The notes beneath the pieces are model-generated. The model did not search any database and was not told the origin of the DNA. It saw only the letters and a program-made list of their open reading frames with translations. The translations under genes were made by a program, and so were the position numbers. Of a stretch of DNA of 64,000 bases, positions 1 to 5,829 are shown one piece after another (within the stretch, counting starts at the first letter, position 1; each line of letters opens with the position of its first letter). The stretch comes from Desulfomonilaceae bacterium (GTDB lineage: Bacteria; Desulfobacterota; Desulfomonilia; Desulfomonilales; Desulfomonilaceae), in the NCBI GenBank assembly GCA_041662605.1, contig JBAZSD010000003.1:1-64000 (forward strand), read 5' to 3'.

Positions 1-128
1 AACTTACCAAGTAAATGATCTCGCTTCCCGGCAACGACTTCCAGATCGTTGTCCGTGAGTTTGCCCCACTTCTCTCTGAACTTGCCTTGCAGTTGCTTCC
101 AATTTCCCTCAATCTGATCCCAGTTCAC
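1..128 (-). CDS. CsbD family stress-response protein, 3' end outside window
   Basis: The visible N-terminal 42 residues begin V-N-W-D-Q-I-E-G-N-W and continue through K-W-G-K-L-T-D-N-D-L to A-G-K-R-D, the classic CsbD pattern. CsbD proteins are small hydrophilic proteins induced by general stress; their biochemical role is unknown. The start is taken as GTG at 128-126 because an AGGAGG-type ribosome site lies about 6 bases upstream and no in-frame ATG fits. The gene runs off the left edge, so length and C-terminus cannot be judged. It lies beside other small stress-type proteins (PRC-barrel, superoxide dismutase). Confidence 0.85.
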   Translation of the reverse strand, partial: MNWDQIEGNWKQLQGKFREKWGKLTDNDLEVVAGKRDHLLGK

Positions 129-359
129 GGTTCATCCTCCTTGTTGTTGTGGCGTTAATTCGCCAGGTTTTTCCTGTTTCATGTACTCCACGCCGCCGTC
201 TGAGATTAGTTTTGAGGGTATTCGCTCCGCCCCCGAGTTGCGAATCAAAATCAGGTTCAAGGCCACCCCAGACTGCTGCAATCAAATCGGCAAATAGTTG
301 TAGTTGTTAGGCAAACATCCCTGACCCCTTTTTTAGATGTCAGCGGGGGACAGACAGCT

Positions 360-743
360 CTAAACATTAGCAACCACAGGTTGCTGCTGAGTTACGCCAG
401 CCGTATAGGCCGCAAAGTATCTATCGACTTTTTCATTCCATTCGGCCGCGGTGAAGTCGGGCCATGTCTTGCTCTCAAAATTGAGGGCCTTTTCCAAGGT
501 CTGCTTGTCAATATCGAGAACCGCTGTTCCCTTTTTATCGCCCGTCATCAGAGCGTCAAACGGAATCGGAATCAACACGTCACCTATTCCCAGGAAACCT
601 CCGTGAGACAGGATGGCGTATTTTAAGCGCCCATCCACGTCCACCATGAAATCCTGTATTGTGCCAAGTTTTTCCCCAGGACGATTCTCCACGGTAGTTT
701 TCAGCATCTCACTCACTCTCATGGGTACCTTAATTTCCATCAT
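360..743 (-). CDS. PRC-barrel domain protein
   Basis: A 127-residue soluble protein. Residues about 5-80 form a PRC-barrel: V-S-E-M-L-K then V-E-N-R-P-G-E-K-L-G-T-I-Q-D-F-M-V-D, followed by Y-A-I-L-S-H-G-G-F-L-G-I-G and L-I-P-I-P-F-D-A-L. PRC-barrels occur in 16S rRNA maturation factor RimM, photosynthetic reaction centre H subunits and many free-standing stress proteins; this is the last kind and its partner is unknown. A strong AGGAGAAGG ribosome site precedes the ATG. A sigma54-type promoter at 913-927 points toward it, giving an estimated leader of about 160 bases, so it may belong to the regulon of the enhancer-binding protein at 5830-8376. Confidence 0.8.
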   Translation of the reverse strand: MMEIKVPMRVSEMLKTTVENRPGEKLGTIQDFMVDVDGRLKYAILSHGGFLGIGDVLIPIPFDALMTGDKKGTAVLDIDKQTLEKALNFESKTWPDFTAAEWNEKVDRYFAAYTAGVTQQQPVVANV

Positions 744-912
744 TTTTCCTTCTCCTCTTTCTCGTGTTTACATAGGCGTTGCTGATATCTCTATGGCTGG
801 GACGACTGGACGCCATCGGAAACGGCTGCAGTTGCTACACCTGGTCCACAGATCCAAAAAGCGATTCAGATTATCGAATAGTGATTCTTTATAACCCTTG
901 CCCCATATGTAA

Positions 913-927
913 GCATTTTACGTGCCA
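913..927 (-). promoter_or_regulatory. Sigma54 (-24/-12) promoter, copy A
   Basis: The minus strand reads TGGCACGTAAAATGC: GG and GC dinucleotides separated by exactly ten bases, with the TGGCACG -24 half perfect. The two sister sites at 5016-5030 and 5617-5631 lie at the same place in homologous segments. The expected start is near 901, upstream of the PRC-barrel gene at 743. Confidence 0.75.
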
Positions 928-1115
928 ACTATGCACAAATGAATGAAAACTTAAATAAAGGCTTTGATGTTAGTTAGTTAGCTACGGTGATGAGCGTGGG
1001 GGCGAGATGCCAAAGGTCGGCAAGAAAGGGGGTGAATGTCCTAATAACGGACCACAAAGTTACTGATGTATGTTTTATCAAGGGGTTAACAGTTCTATAG
1101 GTGTCTTAATGTCGA

Positions 1116-1275
1116 TCAATCGTCTTGGTCTACGGTCCGTTTTTCGCTCTCAATCACGAAACGCTTCATGTATCTATAAAGTGAGTCACGGGCTATGCCA
1201 AGCGTACGGGTAGCGCATCTTCTATTGCCGCGGCAGCGCCGAAAAACATCTAGTGTAGCGTTCCCCACGTTGGTT
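1116..1275 (-). pseudogene. Remnant of the 3' end of a sigma54-dependent regulator (Fis-type HTH)
   Basis: Translation of the minus strand gives about 53 codons ending R-T-L-G-I-A-R-D-S-L-Y-R-Y-M-K-R-F, then E-K-R-T-V-D-Q-D-D and stop. This is nearly identical to the C-terminus of the intact regulator at 5830-8376 (same R-T-L-G-I-A-R-D-S-L-Y-R-Y-M-K-R-F, ending Q-T-A-D-Q-D-D). Only the DNA-binding helix-turn-helix end survives; the AAA+ and sensor domains are gone, and upstream lies unrelated non-coding sequence followed by an alpha/beta-hydrolase remnant. It is not expected to be functional. It shows that the regulator plus downstream promoter unit was once duplicated here. Confidence 0.8.
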
Positions 1276-1417
1276 GGACATTGTTACCTTCAGATAATGC
1301 GGCGTTTCCATTCATAAATAGTACCATCAATTTTTGGAACGCCACACTAGACAAAGTGGTTCGATTACCATTTCTACTTTCTTCATCGCTGCCGCTGCTG
1401 ATTGACGGGGGGCTCCC

Positions 1418-1755
1418 TTATGCCCTGAGAAAGGCGAGCAGGTCGGCATTGAGTTCGTCTTTGTGCGTGTCGGCCAGACCGTGCGAGCCACCCGGGTAGA
1501 CCTTCAGTGTCGCGTTCTTGACGAGTTTGGACGAGGCGTGCGCCGAGGCGCGCCGATCGGCACGATCTGATCGTCGTCGCCGTGGATGATTAAGGTTGGC
1601 ACGTCGAACTTCTTGAGATCCTCGGTGAAGTCCGTCTCGGAAAACGCCTTGATGCAGTCGAGTTCGCTCTTGAGACCGCCCTGCATGCCCTGAAACCAAA
1701 ACGCGTCTCGGACGCCTTGGCTGACCTTCGATCCAGGCCTGTTTGGCGCCATCAG
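1418..1755 (-). pseudogene. C-terminal remnant of an alpha/beta hydrolase (arylesterase / non-haem chloroperoxidase type)
   Basis: Two overlapping reading frames together give one recognisable C-terminal half. About 1755-1560 encodes V-S-Q-G-V-R-D-A-F-W, then A-F-S-E-T-D-F-T-E-D-L-K-K-F and P-T-L-I-I-H-G-D-D-D-Q-I-V-P. After a frameshift near 1555-1560, the sequence A-S-K-L-V-K-N-A-T-L-K-V-Y, G-S-H-G-L-A-D-T-H-K-D continues to the stop at 1418. The conserved acid (H-G-D-D-D) and base (S-H-G) regions are present but in different frames, and the nucleophile half is missing. Homology begins right at the superoxide dismutase stop codon, so a recombination junction lies there. Confidence 0.8.
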
Positions 1756-2372
1756 CCAAGGTTCTTTGCCGCGAAATCCCAATTAATCAGTTTATCCAGC
1801 ACTGCGTTGACATAGTCCGCGCGCCGGTTCTGGTAATCCAAATAGTAGGCGTGTTCCCACACGTCGATGGTCAATAATGGTTTCATGCCAGTGGTCATCG
1901 GCACATCCGCATTGCCGGTCTTGACCACCTTGAGCTTGTCACCATCCAGCGCGAGCCACACCCAGCCGCTGCCGAACTGGGCCATTGCCGCAGTCGCCAA
2001 CTCCTTCTTGCATGCATCCAAGGCGCCGAAGGAAGCCTCGATCTTTTCCTTCAACACGGCGGGTGGATCGCCACCACCCTTCGGTCTTAGGCTGCGCCAG
2101 TAAAACGTGTGGTTCCATGCTTGCGCCGCATTATTGAAGATCGCTGTCTTGTCAGCTTTGCCGGCTGTCTCGATAATTATTTTCTCCAACGGTAGGTCCG
2201 CAAACTCAGTTCCTGCTATCAGCTTGTTCAGGTTATCGACATAACCCTTGTGATGCTTCCCGTAGTGGAAACCAATCGTATTTGCGGAGATTACGGGTTC
2301 CAGAGCGTTATCCGCGTAGGGCAGAGACGGTAGGACATGCTGCGTTGCGCTTTCAATCTTGCTATTGCTCAT
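1752..2372 (-). CDS. sodB: Superoxide dismutase, iron type
   Basis: Converts superoxide to oxygen and hydrogen peroxide; cytoplasmic. The 206-residue product shows F-H-Y-G-K-H-H-K-G-Y near the N-terminus, N-N-A-A-Q-A-W-N-H-T-F-Y-W in the middle, then F-G-S-G-W-V-W-L and D-V-W-E-H-A-Y-Y-L-D-Y-Q-N-R-R, giving the four metal ligands (two His, Asp, His). The glutamine in A-A-Q-x-W-N-H is typical of Fe enzymes. The reading frame is open further upstream, but ATG at 2372 is chosen because an AGGAGGAAAAAG ribosome site precedes it. The stop abuts an alpha/beta-hydrolase remnant. Metal preference is inferred from motifs only. Confidence 0.93.
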   Translation of the reverse strand: MSNSKIESATQHVLPSLPYADNALEPVISANTIGFHYGKHHKGYVDNLNKLIAGTEFADLPLEKIIIETAGKADKTAIFNNAAQAWNHTFYWRSLRPKGGGDPPAVLKEKIEASFGALDACKKELATAAMAQFGSGWVWLALDGDKLKVVKTGNADVPMTTGMKPLLTIDVWEHAYYLDYQNRRADYVNAVLDKLINWDFAAKNLG

Positions 2373-2516
2373 CTTTTTCCTCCTATGTAGTGACGTAAGG
2401 GCCGAACACCTCTCATCAGCAGAGCCGCCGCGGAGCACTCAGGGAATCATGAGAAATTAGCTTCGGAGCCTCCGCTGCATAAGATTGTTAGGCAGTATCG
2501 CTATTATTATCAACTG

Positions 2517-3815
2517 TTACATGGTTACAAACATCGCTATAGACGCGGCAGTCATAATTGCTGCCGTTGCCCATCCGAAATAACGCAGCGGGCGCGAACT
2601 GACTCGAATGCCCATTATTTCGGATTTGCTCGTAAGCAGCGCTACTAAGACAATCAAGGGCGGTGCCAACACCCCATTGAGCACTGCCGAATAAAAGAGC
2701 ATCTTCACCGCATTGAGTCCTACAAAATCCAGCGCCAAACCTAACAGCATCGCTACTGCGATCAATGCGTAAAACTTGCCTGATAATGGTGGTTGGTCTT
2801 CCAATGTTCCGCGCCAACCCGCTGCTTCCGTCACTGCATAAGCAGCCGAGCCTGCGAGGACGGGGACACCAAGTATCCCTGTCCCGATTAAACCAACTGA
2901 GAACAACAGGTAAGCTCCATTTCCGGCTAAAGGGCGCAATGCTTCCGCCGCATCCCGCGCTGTTTGTACGTTGGTTTGCCCATGTGCGTGCAACGTCGCC
3001 GCAGTAGTCAGGATGATGAAATACATTACGAGGTTAGAAAAAAACATCCCCGTGAAAACATCCGTTCGAGCTACTCTCAATTCCTTGAGGGTCGCACCTT
3101 CACGCTGTTTAACTGTGCGTTTCCCTTGCGCCCGGTCGTCTTCAACTTCTTGCGATGCTTGCCAGAAGAAAAGATAGGGCGAGATGGTCGTTCCAAGTAT
3201 GCCAACAAAGGTCGCAAAAAACGTACTCGACCATTCGCCGCGGGGCACAAATGTCGCGCTTAAGACAGAGTACCAGTCTGGTCCGGCGAGGAAGCCTGCC
3301 GCAATATAAGCGAAGAGAACAAGCGTCAGCCATTTGAAGATGCGAGCGATATGACGGTATGATGAAAAAAAAAGCAGTAAGATGATCAGTATGGTATAAA
3401 CTGGGGTCCAGTAGTACGATTCAATTCCCGTCATCATTTCGGTCACTTCAGCCATGCCTCCGAGGTCGGCGGCGATGTTGAAAACGTTAGCCACAATCAA
3501 GATCGCACACGCGGACCACAACACCCAACGCGGATAATAAAGTCGCACTACGCCTGCCAGCCCGCGCCCCGTCACCATACCAAGACGCGCACACATCAAC
3601 TGTACGGCAGCCATCAGCGGGAACGACAAGAGCGCCGTCCATAAGGTCATATAGCCTAAGGACGCCCCGGCCACCGAATAAGTCGCGATGCCTGAAGGGT
3701 CGTCATCGGCGGCGCCGGTAATTAAGCCGGGACCAAGATTGGCGAAGAACCGTCGCACTCTGTTTGTCGAGTGATGCTTGGATTCAGCTTGTTTTTCGAT
3801 ATTAGAGTTTTTCAA
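2517..3815 (-). CDS. Nramp family divalent metal (Mn2+/Fe2+) transporter
   Basis: A 432-residue inner-membrane protein with about eleven hydrophobic segments. The TM1 region carries G-P-G-L-I-T-G-A-A-D-D-D-P-S-G-I-A-T (residues about 28-45), the Nramp metal-binding loop in its D-P-S-G variant (classical Nramp has D-P-G-N). Family members import Mn or Fe with protons; Mg- and Al-type homologues also exist, and the variant loop means substrate is uncertain. It sits just upstream of superoxide dismutase on the same strand, with about 145 bases between them, so metal supply for the enzyme is plausible. The N-terminus is polar (Q-A-E-S-K-H-H) and cytoplasmic. Confidence 0.88.
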   Translation of the reverse strand: MKNSNIEKQAESKHHSTNRVRRFFANLGPGLITGAADDDPSGIATYSVAGASLGYMTLWTALLSFPLMAAVQLMCARLGMVTGRGLAGVVRLYYPRWVLWSACAILIVANVFNIAADLGGMAEVTEMMTGIESYYWTPVYTILIILLLFFSSYRHIARIFKWLTLVLFAYIAAGFLAGPDWYSVLSATFVPRGEWSSTFFATFVGILGTTISPYLFFWQASQEVEDDRAQGKRTVKQREGATLKELRVARTDVFTGMFFSNLVMYFIILTTAATLHAHGQTNVQTARDAAEALRPLAGNGAYLLFSVGLIGTGILGVPVLAGSAAYAVTEAAGWRGTLEDQPPLSGKFYALIAVAMLLGLALDFVGLNAVKMLFYSAVLNGVLAPPLIVLVALLTSKSEIMGIRVSSRPLRYFGWATAAIMTAASIAMFVTM

Positions 3816-3832
3816 TGCTTGACTTTTTCCCT

Positions 3833-3946
3833 TTAGGCCTTGGTTCCTTCGACGTTTTCCTCAACCTTTCCCTTCACCTTTTCAGTCTGCTTTTGCTTCA
3901 GCCTCTCTTGTTGCTGAGGCTCGGCTCGCCAGTCTCGGATCAAATT
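3833..3946 (-). other. Short highly charged reading frame, possible remnant
   Basis: The minus strand encodes about 37 residues ending Q-Q-Q-E-R-L-K-Q-K-Q-T-E-K-V-K-G-K-V-E-E-N and a stop, just upstream of the Nramp gene. There is no convincing start codon (only TTG) or ribosome site. The composition resembles the tail of a hydrophilic stress protein. It may be a gene remnant or chance. Confidence 0.2.
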
Positions 3947-3988
3947 CTTACTTTTCCGCTAATTCCAAGCAGTTCTGTCCAAAATTAG

Positions 3989-4627
3989 CTAGGGCCCGTA
4001 ATTCCTGAGGTCTTTTCCTTTTCCGTGGCCAGTTAGGATTACTTGTGGTTCTTCTATTGTCAGGCTTTCTCCTTCGCTTTGAGCCATTTTCGCGCTCCCG
4101 GGGTCTTGGCGAACGACAATGTTCATTGGATCGGATTCAGAGAATCCGCTATTAGCGGAAAGCTGAGTGGAACTTTCTTTTGCTAAACTTCTTAGCCGTT
4201 CTTTCAATTGAGTCGTCAATCTTGTCCGCACAGATTCTATTAAACGCATGTATTCGGAGCACAGATTTGCCGAATAGAGTTGTTTATAACCAGGGCTCCT
4301 AATAAGCGCCCGGTACACCTTGAGAAACCTTTCATATTCGCTGGTTCCAACGAGATGACTAAAGACTCGATTCATTAGCTCGCTATTTAATTGCGAATCT
4401 GTCAATGATTGTCGCGACAAAGACGCTATCATCGCTGTTCGTTTCTCCGCCTCATAGCACCTTTGTATATCACGCCCCATCAATTCCAAGTCCTGTATCT
4501 GCTCGATTAACTGATAAGCCGTGTCATCAACTGGTATCGACAAGTCCTGTGATCGAACAATACCCGGCATGATGGTGATTGTCGCAACTAACAAAAGCGA
4601 GCCAAAGAGTTTGGTTTTAGTCTTCAT
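3989..4627 (-). CDS. Secreted protein of unknown function
   Basis: A 212-residue product. The start is set at ATG 4627 because it begins a clear signal peptide: K-T-K-T-K then a hydrophobic run L-F-G-S-L-L-L-V-A-T-I-T-I-M-P-G-I-V-R-S before Q-D-L. The longer frame upstream of this ATG overlaps the next gene out of phase and is not used. The mature part is alpha-helical looking and charged, with two cysteines (I-Q-R-C-Y-E-A-E and A-N-L-C-S-E-Y) that could form a disulfide, and a polar tail. It follows the small gene at 4650-4850 with a short gap, so both may be transcribed from the sigma54 site at 5016-5030. I do not recognise the family. Confidence 0.6.
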   Translation of the reverse strand: MKTKTKLFGSLLLVATITIMPGIVRSQDLSIPVDDTAYQLIEQIQDLELMGRDIQRCYEAEKRTAMIASLSRQSLTDSQLNSELMNRVFSHLVGTSEYERFLKVYRALIRSPGYKQLYSANLCSEYMRLIESVRTRLTTQLKERLRSLAKESSTQLSANSGFSESDPMNIVVRQDPGSAKMAQSEGESLTIEEPQVILTGHGKGKDLRNYGP

Positions 4628-4649
4628 TGTGTTGTTGCCTCGGTCCCCG

Positions 4650-4850
4650 TTATTCAGTGAATTGAGCCCAAGAACCAAACGAGACGAGATTTTCAAAATC
4701 TTTGGTGGTAACATGATCGGGGCCAAGCATGGCTTCAATGCAATGAAACGCTTGCACCCTCCAATGCTGTAAAGCGGTCCGATCAAAATCAGAGTCGAGC
4801 ACGTACCAGCCCGCTACCATCAAGTTGTCGATTCGCTGTTCGATAGACAT
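4650..4850 (-). CDS. Small protein, member of a three-gene local paralogue family (short form)
   Basis: 66 residues. It shares with 5262-5564 and 15913-16143 the pattern R-I-D-x-L (start), W-R-x-Q-A-F-x-C (middle), L-G-P-D-H-x-x-T-K-x-F-E-x-L-V. The other two continue with L-L-A-x-x-G-I-L-T-A-V, but here the frame stops after S-W-A-Q-F-T-E, so the C-terminal block is missing; it may be a truncated copy. It lies about 155 bases downstream of the predicted start of sigma54 promoter B. A weak GAGGCG ribosome site precedes the ATG. Function unknown; predicted soluble and helical. Confidence 0.6.
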   Translation of the reverse strand: MSIEQRIDNLMVAGWYVLDSDFDRTALQHWRVQAFHCIEAMLGPDHVTTKDFENLVSFGSWAQFTE

Positions 4851-5015
4851 TGGCGCCTCTTTCTATCAAGAAGATTCGACGGGGTAAACTTCGTAAGCAC
4901 GGCGCCTCGCTGGTTTTACCTTCGAGGTAGCAGCAGTTACTGCGATTGGTCCGGAAAACTCAAAAACGTTTCAGATTATTATAACGAAGATAGTTTAACC
5001 CTTGCCGCACCTAAA

Positions 5016-5030
5016 GCACATTTCGTGCCA
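5016..5030 (-). promoter_or_regulatory. Sigma54 (-24/-12) promoter, copy B
   Basis: The minus strand reads TGGCACGAAATGTGC, with a perfect TGGCACG half and GC ten bases after the GG. The expected start is near 5004, upstream of the small gene at 4650-4850 and the secreted protein at 3989-4627. Confidence 0.8.
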
Positions 5031-5146
5031 ACTGTGCTGACTCGAGAACTCTTTGCAGAACAACCTGGCTAATTAGACGGTTAGCTATTTTGACGAAACC
5101 GGGTGTGAGTTACGAAGATTTGACAGGAGAAGCGGGACAGGAGAAA

Positions 5147-5168
5147 TGTGTCTGACAAACGCAACACA
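5147..5168. promoter_or_regulatory. Candidate enhancer (upstream activating) dyad, copy B
   Basis: TGTGT and ACACA arms separated by 12 bases, about 117 bases upstream of sigma54 promoter B. This is the usual range for binding sites of enhancer-binding proteins. An almost identical 22-base block occurs at 5749-5770 at the same distance from promoter C. Role inferred from position and conservation only. Confidence 0.45.
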
Positions 5169-5261
5169 AAATTCCTGATGCGTGTCTTGTCAAGGGGTTA
5201 CGGATTTACCTGGTGTCTTAATGCCGGCCAATCGTCTTGATCCGCAGTCTGGTTTTCGCTC

Positions 5262-5564
5262 TCAATTGCGATCCGCTTTGCTTGCAAAATCGGCTGCTGT
5301 CATTGACGCCGAAGTTGAATTGTCGCCGAACAGTTGTTGGACAGCGGTTAGTATGCCGTATGCCGCAAGAAGGTCAATTCTTTGGGCTTGTCTGACAAAA
5401 TCTTCAAAATGTTTCGTATAATAATGATCGGGACCAAGGAAGGTAGTCAGACAATCAAACGCTTGTAGTCTCCAGCGTCTAAACACGCTTGGATCAAGAT
5501 CAGAGTGGAGAGCGAGGAGCGTACCTGATTCTATCAAATCGTCGATTCGCTTTTCTGAACACAT
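5262..5564 (-). CDS. Small protein, member of a three-gene local paralogue family
   Basis: About 100 residues. The pattern is K-R-I-D-D-L-I-E-S-G near the start, V-F-R-R-W-R-L-Q-A-F-D-C-L, F-L-G-P-D-H-Y-Y-T-K-H-F-E-D-F-V, then L-L-A-A-Y-G-I-L-T-A-V-Q-Q-L-F. The same blocks occur in 15913-16143 (L-L-G-P-L-H-Y-Y-T, L-L-A-G-T-G-I-L-T-A-V) and partly in 4650-4850. The start is put at the second ATG (5564) because GGGGT lies at a suitable distance and it aligns with the paralogue; ATG at 5576 is the alternative. It is directly downstream of sigma54 promoter C and next to the regulator gene. Its last codons overlap duplicated segment B. No function is known to me. Confidence 0.75.
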   Translation of the reverse strand: MCSEKRIDDLIESGTLLALHSDLDPSVFRRWRLQAFDCLTTFLGPDHYYTKHFEDFVRQAQRIDLLAAYGILTAVQQLFGDNSTSASMTAADFASKADRN

Positions 5565-5616
5565 TGATGACCCCATTTATACAGAAATAATTTCTTTAAC
5601 CCTTGCGGCGTATTAA

Positions 5617-5631
5617 GCATTTTTTGTGCCA
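5617..5631 (-). promoter_or_regulatory. Sigma54 (-24/-12) promoter, copy C
   Basis: The minus strand reads TGGCACAAAAAATGC: GG and GC ten bases apart. The expected start is near 5605, 30-40 bases before the small gene at 5262-5564. Confidence 0.75.
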
Positions 5632-5748
5632 ACCGTGCCCATTAGAGACTTCCGTACAGAAACATTAGGCCAATTAGATGGTTAGCTGTTGTGACGAAAC
5701 CGGGTGTGAGTAACGAAGGGTTGACAGGAGAAGCGGGAGTCGGAGAAA

Positions 5749-5770
5749 TGTGTCTGACAAACGCAACACA
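5749..5770. promoter_or_regulatory. Candidate enhancer dyad, copy C
   Basis: Same TGTGT-N12-ACACA block as at 5147-5168, about 118 bases upstream of sigma54 promoter C and just beyond the stop codon of the regulator gene. It is the best candidate for the regulator's own binding site. Confidence 0.45.
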
Positions 5771-5829
5771 GAATTCCTGATGCGTGTCTTATCAAGGGGT
5801 TAAGAATTCACCCGGTGTCTTAATGCCGG

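Larger units (their letters stand above)
825..1275. repeat. Duplicated intergenic segment, copy A (most diverged)
   Basis: This stretch resembles 4925-5275 and 5590-5880. Read left to right it holds a conserved block ending in a TTCAGATT motif, the sequence ATAACCCTTGC, a sigma54 site on the minus strand, a diverged middle, TCAAGGGGTTAA, GGTGTCTTAATG, and then the 3' end of a sigma54-regulator gene. The near-inverted motifs ATAACCCTTG (about 891-900) and CAAGGGGTTA (about 1079-1088) bracket about 200 bases. Compared with copies B and C the middle is strongly diverged and the TGTGT/ACACA dyad is not recognisable. Confidence 0.7.
4925..5275. repeat. Duplicated intergenic segment, copy B
   Basis: Closely similar to 5590-5880 and more distantly to 825-1275. 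It contains TTAACCCTTGC (4995-5005), the minus-strand sigma54 site, GGTTAGCTATTTTGACGAAA, a dyad TGTGT...ACACA (5147-5168), CCTGATGCGTGTCTTGTCAA, TCAAGGGGTTA (5190-5200), then sequence matching the last codons of the sigma54 regulator. TTAACCCTTG and CAAGGGGTTA are near-inverted repeats bracketing about 200 bases. Confidence 0.85.
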
